A program made the translations under genes and the position numbers. A model generated the notes under the pieces. That model was not told the DNA's origin. It saw only the letters and a list, made by a program, of their open reading frames with translations, and did not search any database. A stretch of DNA of 64,000 nucleotides from the NCBI GenBank assembly GCA_024195265.1, contig JAJLRJ010000008.1, forward strand, positions 8,595,488 through 8,659,487. Reading direction: 5' to 3'. Origin of the DNA: Dendrophyllia cribrosa (taxonomy: Eukaryota; Cnidaria; Anthozoa; Scleractinia; Dendrophylliidae). Each line of letters begins with the position of its first letter. The stretch's first letter is position 1. Shown here piece after piece: positions 1-11,800 of the stretch.

Positions 1-190
1 TTAGACCAATCACAGAAAAAAACTCGCAGACTGATCCAATGAACCAATCAGAACTCGAAGCAAATACATGTAGCCGGCGCCAAGCGCGGGAAAACGCGTG
101 CGAGCAAATCACGATTGGTTTTGGTTTTACTTCTGATTGGTTAATAAAGTGGCGCGAGATTGTTTAGCCAACCACAAAGCGTAGCAATGC
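1..190. repeat. Dispersed repeat, copy 1 (partner at 17985-18180, inverted)
   Basis: It shares blocks such as GAACCAATCAGAACTCGAAG, GGCGCCAAGCGCGGGAAAAC and the end CACAAAGCGTAGCAATGC with the reverse complement of 17985-18180. It is cut by the window start. No coding potential is seen. Confidence 0.7.
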
Positions 191-528
191 CTGCCACGGT
201 TTCGAATTAATAAAAATCTCCAAGATATTTAAAATACCGAGAAGAACCTGAGTACGAAATTACCTCCGGACTGAAACTCACTCGTCGTGGCATGTCTGTT
301 TTTACCACGTGGATTTTTGTTAGCTATATTTAAGCATCACTTTGAAAAGTCTAGGACTTGATATTTGCACCGACGGAAAATAAAATACTCCAGTTTTGTT
401 AAAAAAATATTACGCTGGTGCACTGAAACTGTTTGGTCGTTATAAAGGTTTAACTTGGCCCCGAGTCCTTAAAGCTAATTCAAACCTTCTTGGGGTCATT
501 TTGGACATCGATGGGACTGATTTACATT

Positions 529-1481
529 GGGGCCGTTCACACTTACCTAGCTGTTAGATCGATCTCGGATCGATCCGAGTATTTTATGACCCGAAAATGA
601 ACTTTTCGAACAGGGCCGAGATCGATCTAAATTAGATCGCCTCGGGAGGTGGTCTCGGATCGATCCGAGACTTTTGAGCCCAAATGTGAACTTAAAACTG
701 GGCCAAACGGCGGACTAAACAGCTTTGCTTCCGCGCCTTTTAAGTGCTTGGAAGCCTCGCTCGCTTAGCACTAGCTTGGCTTTCGTTGAATCTGTAAGTT
801 CACAGCGAACGATGGCGGCGAAAAGAGGGAAACTTGGACGCAGCAAGAAACGCGTTTACCCATAAATTCATGGGTAAGAACTGAAATAAGTTCAAAGCCA
901 CGAGTTCGAAAAACAATGGACGTGTATAAAGAAATCACCGAAGAATTACGAAAAGGAGGTTTCGAGCGAGATTTTGCTCAGTGTCGAACGAAAGTTAAAC
1001 ACCTAAAAGACGAATATAAGAAGGATAAGGACCAGCTTGCCAAGTTAGGCACTACAAGAAAAAAAAGAGCCGTGGTTTTTATGAAGAAGTTGATGCGATA
1101 ATGGGCGACAAACCCTTCACCAATCATATTCATTGTTTTTGTTATTCTTTAGTTTTTTACAAAACCACTTGTATAACGGTTTTATAGTTGTAATCATTTA
1201 TATTGCTAGCCCCTGAAGAAGCTTTGTTTTACAATGCGAAATATTGGGCACTATTGTATTCCACTCTTATTTTATTTTATTTGCTTCTGCTTCTACTTCT
1301 GTTTTTCTGCCGTAAGGATCAGTTTGCCGTTTCGTTTGTTTCACTTCAAAACTAAGGCCTGGCTACGCAGGTGCGACTGGTAAATGTGAACGCTCAATTT
1401 TTCCTGGGGCAAACTAGTCTCGGATCGATCCGAGACCGATCTTATTTAGATCGATCTAAATGACTAAGTGTGAACGGCCCC
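529..1481. mobile_element. PIF/Harbinger-like DNA transposon, non-autonomous
   Basis: Perfect 17-bp terminal inverted repeats GGGGCCGTTCACACTTA (529-545 and 1465-1481) are flanked by a 3-bp target duplication ATT (526-528, 1482-1484). Three copies of the 16-bp palindrome CTCGGATCGATCCGAG lie subterminally (564-579, 654-669, 1419-1434). It contains a short Myb/SANT-like ORF but no transposase. Confidence 0.82.
916..1101 (+). pseudogene. Myb/SANT-like DNA-binding domain remnant of Harbinger
   Basis: This is a 61-aa ORF inside the element at 529-1481. The pattern VYKEITEEL, then CRTKVKHLKDEYKKDKDQ, resembles the second half of the Myb/SANT-like (trihelix) domain of the accessory DNA-binding protein encoded by Harbinger transposons. 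It lacks the N-terminal helix and Trp residues, and stops soon after the domain, so it is most likely a truncated remnant. It could instead be an exon of a longer spliced copy. Confidence 0.6.
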
Positions 1482-3293
1482 ATTGAAAGCCAGTTTAGCA
1501 CTTGTTGCACTGTTTTGGCGCTATAGGGCCATTTCAAGTCTAATAAGTTGTCCAAAATAGCTCCATTTTAGAAGGGCTAAATTAGCCCCCCCCCCCAAAA
1601 AGTACTGTGTTTTACTTACTGAAGCGGCCCTAATTTTGGGGCTTAAACTGATCATTTTTACAGTGTTGTATTCTTGCTTTGCTCAGTGACGTCATAAAAT
1701 TCCAAAGTCTAAACTATATATCCTACAAAGCTGTTTCTAACATGATTGGTATGTGGATATCAGTGTTAAATCTTTCACAAAAGGTTTTGCTTGCGATCTC
1801 TGAGTGTAAAGGTATTAAATGTCACATAATTCGTCACGCTATTTCAGATAAGCCTTGAAAACAAACAAAATTGAACCAGTCGAAAGTTATTTTTACAGTA
1901 TAGATGTTAACAAGAGGCTCCAAGCAGCCTATACTCATGCACATGCGTAAGAAAGTTTTATGATATATTTAAACATGATAAGAAGATGTCCGACATGGAA
2001 AAGAGTTACTCCTTTCATTTAATGAAAAATAAATGATGTAAATGTAAATGTAAATGAAGGCTGTACCACAATGGAGCCAGTGATTCTACTAAGTGTTATA
2101 TATACCAGAAGCTTATCACGTAGAAGCGTGCAACTTCCCCCTATATGTTCAGAACTATGCTGGAGATTATTAGAATTCCCAACCGACCAATCAGAATCGC
2201 GGATTGAATTTTTGCCCTTATATGGAAGGAGGTTTTCAGCTCCACGCGCGTACGCGCGGCCCCTCTAATCGGCAAGAAAACATCGAGGAAACTACAAGCG
2301 CTTCGCGAAATATGGACAGCTTACTTTCACGGCTATTTTCGTCGCTACCAAATCACATTTTGAGGTTCAAAAATGAGGAGGAAAAAGTATTGAATATTTT
2401 AGTAGTTCCAAGAAGATAACGACAGAGTAAGGAACGAAAAAAAGCTCAACACCGCGAAATCTGGACAACTCAGGTTTTTTCAAGCCTTGTTTCATCTCTA
2501 CCAAATCACCACAAAAATGGCTCTTTAAAGAATTTCATGTGCAATATGGTAATGTATTTTACTTATTCAAATGTAGTTTCAAATTAGAAAGATTGTTTAA
2601 GTCAGGTTTTTATGGTAGTAAGAAAATATGAATTGTTTTTAACTTCACAAAGAGATTGAAGCGTACGGAAGAAGCGAAGCAAATTCTCATGATTCAGTAC
2701 GCATGCCATGTGTTTTTCTGTTTTATTTTGAAAACAAAAGTGTTTTTACTCTCCTTTTCGCTTATAATTTATCGCTCAAACATACAATAATTCGTGTCTG
2801 ACTTGAGCTTAGGGTTTTTCTTCCCAAATCGGTTGGAATAAAATTTGTTGTATAGATTTTGAAATACGAACGGCGGCGCGGTGTTTATAAATATTCAGTT
2901 CGCTGTATTTTAAACAACCAACACTTTTTAAAACTTTCACCGACTTTGTCAACCCATCCTTACATGTACCATGGTTTTTCTTTGTATATACTATAATTGT
3001 TTTTCAAAGCGATTTTTGAGAGGAAATGAGCATACCAAATCAGTACGTTTCAAACATGTTTATTTAGCTCTCGAGCCTACTTGTTTTCCGAATTTATGAT
3101 TTCGTACGAGAAAGTTCTGATCATTTGTATCTTGAGAAATAATTTAACGTACTATTTTTTTAAACTGAGTTGCATTAATATTTTGTTTTGTAAATGTGGC
3201 ATCGCTTAGGTTCTGAATTCACGGAGTACGTTTTCATCATCTCGACAAAACTAAATTGCGGTTGTCTTGAGGAATTTCGAAGTTTTCGTATCA
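1482..3293. other. Intergenic, no gene seen
   Basis: AT-rich DNA with short ORFs only. A C-run sits at about 1588, and 2246-2262 is a CGCGCGTACGCGCG-like palindromic patch. Nothing else can be supported. Confidence 0.6.
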
Positions 3294-3297
3294 TTAA

Positions 3298-4308
3298 CCC
3301 ATTCACTCCTGAGAATTTTTACGTTTTTGAGCGATTTTCTGCATTCACACGCCCCATAGGATTTCGTGACTCCATATTTGAAGTTACCATTGAAAGTGCT
3401 GCTGTTCTAAAACACTGAAGGCTCGAGTTTACTGAAAACGTCATTGTGACGATCTCATTTTGCTTCGTTGATTTGCAATAAAGGGTCCAATATGAATTAT
3501 CTACGATTTTTGGTAAGTTCACAGCCATTTTTCATCTTTAGTAGCTGCCTGGTGAGCATCATTAAGCTTGGAGGTAGTTCAGAGTCCACTTCTCAATGAA
3601 GCGAGTTAGTTGTTGTACTTCGTTTACGAATTTGGCTCGTTGCTCGTTGAACTGGAAAAAATGGCCGCCTGGAAACGAAGCAGCTTTGGGACTCGACTCT
3701 GGATGAATTTCTCGACCTACCGCGGCATATTTTGGAAGTTGCGACCACAGGAGAACACAACAAGCGCGAAATTTCGGCGGTGGGTCGGAGTGGCTGTGGA
3801 CTTAGTATAAATATGAAATGTGTGCGGAAAGAAACGAACGCTGTCAAAATTCTTGGCCATTTCCCAGCATGCAGTGCGGTGGTGATATTGAAAATTGAGG
3901 CAAGGTCAGTATGCATTAGAACGAGAGGCTAGAGCTCGGCCCGAGCAACGAATAAGAGCAAAAACATTCACTGCTAAGCTAGGACTAGGACTGAATTTTG
4001 CTGTGAATGTTGACTTTTGGGTTTGCCATGATGATTTGAATAAAAAAAACTAAAGGGAAAAACGTGATTTTTGTTGTTTTTCTATGACGTTAAAAACGGT
4101 CATTTTTGTTATTGTCCAAATTCAAACGCTGATATTCTGCAAAAATCGCTGACTTTTTTGTGTTTATTGGGTATCTCAATTTGAGGACTTTCTAGTCAAT
4201 GCTCAGAACTGCTAAATAGGGCAATGTTCGCGCGATTGAGAAAGTTGCAATTTTTTAAAGCAGTGGAGTATTGTACGGCCGGTTTTGGCCGGTGTAGGAG
4301 CGAATGGG
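3298..4308. mobile_element. piggyBac-like non-autonomous element
   Basis: TTAA target sites flank it (3294-3297, 4309-4312). The ends match as inverted repeats: CCCATTCACTCCT at the left and AGGAGCGAATGGG at the right, one mismatch. CCC at the tip plus TTAA duplication fits piggyBac. No transposase is visible; the ORFs of up to 107 aa inside are unrecognised. Confidence 0.75.
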
Positions 4309-4588
4309 TTAAGCTTAATTGTTTTCAAGCAGAAGCTATCATGAGCTGTTTCGAGTTACGATTTGTTATGAGTAATTTTAACTGTGATAAACTGGCTGTT
4401 GAAGATCTGTATTTATTCATTCAACTACATTGTATTTGAGTCTATTTGTCTTTGTTTTTAAATAAAAGTGATTTGGAGAAACCTACATGTTGTGTGCATC
4501 TTTATTTCATTTTCATCTTTCTTTGATGCAGGTGTCCTGAAGTTTTGAACTCTGTGTTTTTATCATTTCACCGTATTTCATTCATTAA

Positions 4589-5566
4589 TGCGCCGATCAA
4601 TTCGAAACTTCAACATCCCCCCCCGGGCAAGCCCCGGGTATTTGAACATTTTCTGTGCCCGGGGAGTCGGGAATTTGATGTGAAAGGCCATCCCAGGGGT
4701 GGGGAATTTGACTTTGCCTGGGTGGGGTGGGGAATTTGAACCGGAAGTGTTCAAAATATATTTTTTTGGCCGGCGCCTATCAAACACATGCGGTAGCAGT
4801 TCAGATTCAACATGGAGCAATTTAAAGGGGAAAATATCGTTTTTGTTAGTGAATGGCTAGTAAAATGGACTGACAAAGCTTTGCAGTGTTTTTGAAGGTT
4901 TGTATGAAAGTTAAATTCAACTGCCATTCAACGCGTTTTATATTTCGAAGTCAAAATGGCTGACTGCATTGCCAGTCCTGTGCCAGTCTATTAAATGTAC
5001 GCAGATTTTAAACGGCCATTGATTGAAAGAAAAAAACACTGCAAAATGAACTCTCTCAAACAGAAAATTCTTTAAGGAAACATTTGTCAGTTGATATAAA
5101 ACGCGTTTAGAATAATAAATTTTCACTTCGTGGAAATTAACGCTTCCAAAAATGAATCAACCGCGTTGCTAAATATTTTTGCAATATTTGTTGATCACAC
5201 GAGAAATTACTCAAATAAAAAAATATCGAAAAGTAAATCCCCAAGACAACCACAGGAGTGCCACAGGAGTGCCGTGAAATATCAGTTGCAAAGTATACGC
5301 GGTTCAGTTGAGTATATTCTCGAGGAAAACAATAGCTAGAATAAATCAGAAAAAGTGAATGCAAAGTGTATTTTTTAATCTCACTAAAACATTTTATCGT
5401 TAGGAGGGGCATTTGACAGTCAAATCCAGTGCTAGGGTGGGGTATTTGAATGCAATTTTGGCCCAACGGGGCGGGAATTTGAACAAGTCGATCTTCAAAA
5501 GTTCAAATGCCCGGGGCATTGCCCGGGGGGGGGGGGGGATGTTGATGTTTCGAATTGATCGGCGCA
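4589..5566. mobile_element. Inverted-repeat DNA transposon with 3-bp TAA duplication
   Basis: The terminal inverted repeat TGCGCCGATCAATTCGAAAC is perfect over 20 bp and continues with few mismatches into C-rich and CCCGGG-containing arms. TAA flanks both sides (4586-4588, 5567-5569). The subterminal regions repeat GGGGAATTTGAA/GGGGTATTTGAA motifs. Harbinger-like by duplication length; non-autonomous. Confidence 0.75.
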
Positions 5567-5569
5567 TAA

Positions 5570-6835
5570 CTGATTTTGATTGCTGGTATGTTGCTGTTGA
5601 CACAAATCGCTGTGGAGTATTAAGTTAAACCTGAGACGGCAAGCAATCTAAATGAGAATTTTTTCGCTCTGCCGGTAAAGTTTTTCCACGGTTGATACAA
5701 TTTCTCCTTTTCTCCGCTTCCTCCAGTTCGGCATAATCGGCCTTCTTTTCTCCAAAGGGAGTCAATGGCCGTTTGAATAGTATAAAGTTGACATTTTGGT
5801 CGAGTCTTAGAACTGCAAAGTGCAATTATTGACCTTTGTAGTAGCTTGTATGAAACAAGATACAAGCTTTTCCTGCAAGTGTTGTAGGAGCGCGCGTTTC
5901 GCGTGGAAGTGTTCCGTGGAAGTAGGCTTCTTTTAGAACTCCATATTAGGAAGTAAATTCTGATTGGCTCCCCGCGTTTTCTAAAAATCCCCAGCATCGG
6001 AAACGAGTTAAGGTGGCTGAACACAGTTTTACTGTACCTATGCATCATTCATTGTCATTTTAAAACCACTTACGACTGGGCGCCCAAAATTGGCGAGGCA
6101 TAAGATTAAGCAACAAGCTTTATATTTTGATATTTTTGTTGAGCTTTTAGGGTGTTGCCATGGCAACACGGTGGATTGGAAATCAGCCTGCAATATTTGG
6201 TTTCGTTTATTTTCAGAAAATCTAGTCATTAGATTTTGTCCATCATTTGTCTCTAGTAAACTCGTAAAAATATTCACATGTTAACACTAGTCTCATGTAA
6301 TTTTGACAGAGGGATCTTCCGTAATTTGTTGTTTAATATGTTTGCGTTTTGTAAAAATCTCCTCTGTTAGACTTCAAATTTTTGGTGGCAGTTGAGTTCG
6401 GCATATTCGGAACTATTATTGTGCCAAATTTCGTGAAATTCTAAAGAGTGGTTCCATAGAAATCAGCACGTTTCCGAGGAAAGTCGCTAAAACATCCAGT
6501 CACAATTTTTTGGTTAACTGCGCATGCGTTGCATTTGACTGGGTTCTCGATCCAAAGACAAAAACGACCAAAAAGGCAGTGTATTTCTTCAATGGTTCTA
6601 TATATTATCTATTGATTCAACAAACATTTTTATAAACAACAAATTGCTTCATTTTAAGACGAAAAACAACACTTTCGCAATCCACGCTGAGCAAAATAAA
6701 ATGATCGCTGAATAGGCGCCACGTTTGTTTTTCTCAAAACTTTGCGCGCGCTGACTCACGTAAGCAGCTGAAATTGAAGAGCGCTAATCGCTTCTCTGTT
6801 ATGAGCTTCTGTATATACCTAACGTGAACATCAGT
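5570..6835. other. Intergenic, no gene seen
   Basis: Short overlapping ORFs only, without recognisable domains or consistent splice structure. Confidence 0.5.
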
Positions 6836-6844
6836 AATGTAAGT

Positions 6845-7488
6845 GGCACCGCGGCAGAACGTTTGCGCATGCGTAAACTTCAAGCACTTCCGGTCCGTTA
6901 AACTACCAGTCAACATCGATGCGAACAGCATAAAACAACACTTCTGCATGAACCAACAGACCTAGATTTTCTAGATGCAATGATGAAAGGACCAAAACCG
7001 AAGAAAATTATGGTACGTACACGATCGGTTCTTGCATGAATACATTTCGAGATGGAGTGAAGACTTGTTTTTTTGTTAAAAAATGCGATGCAAAAATTAT
7101 TTGTTCATATTTCGTTGTTGGTGCAAACACCAAACCCCTTGGTGCAAACGCTTGAAACTTGAACGATGAAAAAACTTTTCAACGAAACAAACTTTTTCTC
7201 TACCTTTGTTTTATAACTCTTACTTTTTGTTTTCAAACTTCGCGGTACGGGAGTTTTATGTTGTTTATGTTGTAGTTCATTTTTTATTTCAGGTAATTTT
7301 TGTTTTTCCTTTGTTTCAAATTCATGAGCATATATTACCATACCCAAAAACAATAGAAAAATAAAAATTACCTGAGATAAACAAATTAACTACAACATTT
7401 ACATGGGATTACAGTATGTCACCGGAAATGCGTAATTCACCGGATGCTCAGTTTTCTACTCATGCGCAGTGCGTTCTGCCGCGGTGCC
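6845..7488. mobile_element. Mutator-like (MULE) MITE with 9-bp target duplication
   Basis: The terminal inverted repeat GGCACCGCGGCAGAACG is perfect over 17 bp and extends imperfectly through GCGCATGCGTA. An exact 9-bp direct repeat AATGTAAGT flanks it (6836-6844, 7489-7497). The 644-bp body has no transposase. Nine-bp duplications are characteristic of Mutator-like elements. Confidence 0.8.
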
Positions 7489-8489
7489 AATGTAAGTAGG
7501 GTTGTAGGAGACACTTCAGTAACGCTGTTTTACCGGAAGTGAGAGTATCGGGAAGTCACTAAACAGGAAGTGTAAATGGCAAAGCTATGAACCGGAAATG
7601 TACAATTTAAAATATGCGTGCATAAATTTGCATGCAAAATCGTGACAAAAAATAATGATGATAATAAAAATAAAAACGAAGGGCACTTTTTAACTTGAAG
7701 TGAATCCATTTTTTTGTGATGAGATGTTTGGTGTAATTAAGACTTTGAAGTTTTGGTCGCCAACACTAAGTGGCCGCTCCATGTATTTTCACTAAAACTT
7801 CTAATACTTATTCGCCTTGAACTCTTGAACGAAATGCTCTTGCGCTTTAACTCAGTGAGTGTCACCCAGTTGTGTAGTTTTAAACTCTTTACAATTCCAA
7901 AACATTTTGGAATCGAAATCTGTTTTTTTTAATCACGTGTATTCTAAACCGAAATATTGGTGAAAGTTAATACAAGACCACGTTTTGTCAATGTTTGTTT
8001 GTCGATATGTTTGCTCTGACATGACAATCAGCTGACCTTGAATTGGCAGTCGCCACAAATTCTCACATGCTATCCACAATCAGTCAAAGCGAAAAATGAT
8101 CCGTTTAATTGTTGGTTTACTTCCATGAGTGTTTTACACGGTTGTCTTATTTCTGATTTTTGTGTTTCATGCATACCTTCTGCGTAGTCTCATTGCTTCG
8201 AGTCTAATATCAAAAGAAAAACTTATTTTCTCTTGCTAATCATGGCGGACATATTTAACAGATAGTACTACGATAGTGAAAGAGTTGGTGACAATAATTA
8301 TATGAATTCGAAGTGCATGTTCAGTCGACAATTCAAATAATACAATAGATTTGTTAGTTCTTTCAACTTGATTTTTCAGAACTGAATTTATAACATGATA
8401 TAAAATAAAAAAACTACAATAAACAAGCTAAGAAATTACAATATTATTTATAATATATGATGCATGATAATTGTAAAATCAACAAGAAG

Positions 8490-8575
8490 CTGTACACAGC
8501 TTGAACTCGTGGCGCCTTTAACTCATTGCAGCATTGATTCCCGAGTGTTTTGAGTGCTTTTACGGAGAAACATAA
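8490..8575. repeat. Dispersed repeat, copy 1 (partner 27566-27655)
   Basis: Both copies share CACAGCTTGAACTCGTGGCG followed by CTTTAAC, a CATTGCAG stretch and TTTTTACGGAG. They are about 19 kb apart in the same orientation. Confidence 0.65.
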
Positions 8576-8799
8576 GCTTAAAATTATGTCTAATCAAAGG
8601 CTCCTAACAGTCAACCCGTGACTGAAGAAATGCTAACGTGTAACGCAATATTGCGGTAAGCTTATGTTTTCACACTGACACGGTTAGGTATTTTTTTTTT
8701 AAATTAAACGTAAGGATTTTTTTACGAACGCAAACATAAAAACAGTACATCACTTTCATGATGTCCAATCCGAAGAAAGAAAAAAAAAAGAGAAAAAAA

Positions 8800-8890
8800 A
8801 TTCCTGGGCGCGACTTGAACGGGCCTTCCGACTGTCACTCCCGGCACTAAGCCACAACCTCAATCCACTACACTATCGAGTAACACATAC
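8800..8890 (-). mobile_element. tRNA-derived SINE-like fragment
   Basis: On the minus strand a TGGCTTAGTG A-box-like motif is followed by CCGTTCAAGTCGCGC, a B-box-like motif, and then an A-rich or T-rich end. Spacing resembles tRNA-derived SINE heads. No cloverleaf is complete, so it is not a tRNA gene. Confidence 0.45.
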
Positions 8891-8898
8891 TAATTTAA

Positions 8899-11800
8899 AG
8901 AGCATATGACACGAAATTTTTTTCTTCGGTTTCTTGTAGGTTAATATGTATAAAAAACGACTAAAAGCTTTTAAAATGTTTGAAATTTCGAAAAAGCCTT
9001 TTTTTCGCCTTCAAAATACGCGCTTTTAGCCTAAAAAGTGTCCCGGCCATCGCGCGGCCAAAAGGTCACGTGACATGCCCTGTGACGTAAAAACGTGTAC
9101 ACCACATTGAAAACAAACATGGCGGAAAGAGAGGAAAGACCGAAAGACTGGAAAAAATTATTGGCTTGAGCGCCTAAAAAGACAACTTGCTCTAGCGATT
9201 CATAACTTCGGACCAAACAGTGCATTACTTTTCTTCCCATCCGACAGGTACAGTAAACTGAGTTCGATTTCTCCAGCAAAACCGTACAGACTTCTTCGAA
9301 TCGGAGAGCAACCACATGCCACACTGCTTCTTTATAGCTCGACTCGCGGCGACTTGGCATGCACACTTTGATCGCTATCTCACGCAGGATCCACAAACGA
9401 AGAAGCCCGCTTGGAAATGAGATAATTTTAGCAAAGGTGCGGTGTTGAATTATGAGGATTCTTTCTGGTCTGGTTCAGACTAAAAAATAATAAAAAAACC
9501 CAAAGAGCATGCATCTTGTTTATACTCCTAGCCTAGCGTTTAGGTTTTGATTTAAATCGAAAACCTTCTTAAATATAGTATAACTGCAAAACAGTATACA
9601 CTGCCATATTTAATTAGACTAAACAAGGTGCTTTTCAGAATTATTTCCTCCATTTGTCTGTTGAAAATATTCTAGTTCAGAAGATACTTCCATTAGTATA
9701 TAGGGATTTCAAACAATTCTCTTTCCCATTAAAATTGTTGTACCTTGCCTAAATCTGTATATTTTTTATAATAGTTGTGTCCAAATTAGTTGTCCACATC
9801 TGCAAAGGAGTACACTGTAGGTCCTAATCTTTATAGTGTTAAAAGTACTAATAAGTATAAATCTTGAGTGTGCATCTTTATATTATCCTTCAAAATGGTT
9901 TTCAGAGTATTTTGGTTATGGTTTTGTGTCCACAACGGCAGTCACAGTGTTGCAAGTATACCAATAGCACAAAGGGGTATTTAGAAAAGATTACAGGGTG
10001 CTTTAAATGGACAAATAGCTAGATGAGTTTGTCTTAGACTTACATGGGGACCATTAACCCTAAAATGTTTCATTTTTCATGCCAATTACTCCACGCATTC
10101 TCACAATACTCATGACACCACATTGCAAAGCTAAAGATGATGCTCAAACTCCATTACCGCTGGGGCCACACTTACCGTAACCTATATATCTTGTAATGCA
10201 TGATGGTCAGGAGTACCCATGGATCCTAACTAAGAATTGGCCGGACATATAACCTATAGGATGGGGGGCTCCCACATAAAATGGACAGTAGCGATCATTA
10301 GAAATTTTGAAGGGAACCCCTAAAAGGCACTAGAGACCTGTTTTGTGAGTTTGGCTCACATCATATTTTACCCCTAAGCATATTTCCCATCAGCATATTT
10401 TCTGGCTTAAAACCCTAAAAGGTATCCTGATGGGTCATGTTTTATTCAAACGCCCTTGGTAGTACCAAACCCCTATCCCCAGGAAATAAACCTTAGATAT
10501 CATGCTTGCCTTCAAGCAGTGTACCAAAGAAGAAAACACTAGTCTGTATTTCTCATCTGTTTTGTGAAATGTCCTCATATCATAATGGTTTACCCCCCTG
10601 TTCCCCAAAGGTGGTGTTTTTTTTTATTCTGATAAAATAAGAAGTATCTGGGTGATAAAAAGATGATTTTTATTTATTTATTGTCATTTACATGTACATA
10701 TCAAGCAAAAATTTCACTTCAGCCTGGTGTAAAGGCCATGCTGTTCTCTTGCTTGTGCAGTGGAATACCCAGGCCATGCGACGAGTGGCTTTCAATCTTA
10801 AAATTGAATTATTATAATGGTCAGTGGCATATACATGTACACTGTATACAAGATGGTATGGGTCTAGTTTTGTCCCAGCCCAAGTATTCGAAAACAACCA
10901 TGTTACAAGCTGTTCTGAGAAATCTTCATTTCCAACAGACAAGATGAAAATGAGGCTAATAGCACAAATAAGTCAGAGTTTCAATCATACAACTTTCCTC
11001 AATCAAAACAACTCTTCAACTGTTTTAGAGATCTGTATTCATTTTATATTGTTGTTACTCACCCAAATTCACTCGCTCCTCATTGCCGGTGTGGCTTTCC
11101 ATTTTTATCCCTGAGCCACGAAAACAAGACTGTTGTGTTTCTCAGTACGGAATTCAGCATATTGTTTCGATTGAGCCATCGAAAGCGAGTAGTAGTGGTA
11201 CTCTTTTGAAAACAAAACGCTGTGGCTAAATGCCCGGCAACCGGGCACGGTCTCAAATAGACTAAATGCCCGGCAGTCAGAAATTTTCACAAAATTTTCG
11301 CTGAAAGGCTCTTTCAAACCTTTTGAGAGTATTCGATGTTCCTTTAGAAATGTCAAGCGCTTCCAAAAATTATTTTGCTTTTCCAGTTGACGAAATATCC
11401 AAGCTTGGGCATACCGTAAGATCGCTATGTTCTCGACACTTAGAAAATTTTTGCTGAGATTCGCAGTCAGAAATTTTCACAGAGTTTCGACTGAACGTCT
11501 CACTCAAACCTCTTAAGGGTATTCAAAGTTCCTTTAGAAATGTCAAGCAATTCCCAAAATTATTTTGATTTTCCAGTTGACGAAATATCCAATCATCCAA
11601 GCTTGGGCATACTTTAAGATCGCTATGTTCTTGACACTTAAAAAATTTCCGCACAGACTGCCGGGCACGCTTAAATAAACTAAATGCCCGGCAGTGAGAA
11701 ATTTTCATAGAATTTTCACTGAAAGGCTCTTTCAAACCTTTTGAGAGTATTCGATGTTCGTTTAGAAATGTCAAGCGCTTCCAAAAATTATTTTGCTTTT

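Larger units (their letters stand above)
7498..8894. other. Intergenic with small dispersed repeats
   Basis: It holds a copy of the ATATGCGTGCATAAATTTGC repeat (about 7613-7640) also seen near 13582 and 29037, and a block at 8490-8575 shared with 27566-27655. There is no gene. Confidence 0.55.

Noticed and set aside
7105..7353. Lys-rich 82-aa minus-strand ORF inside the 6845-7488 element
   Set aside because: Composition reflects AT-rich DNA; nothing resembles a transposase or DNA-binding domain.
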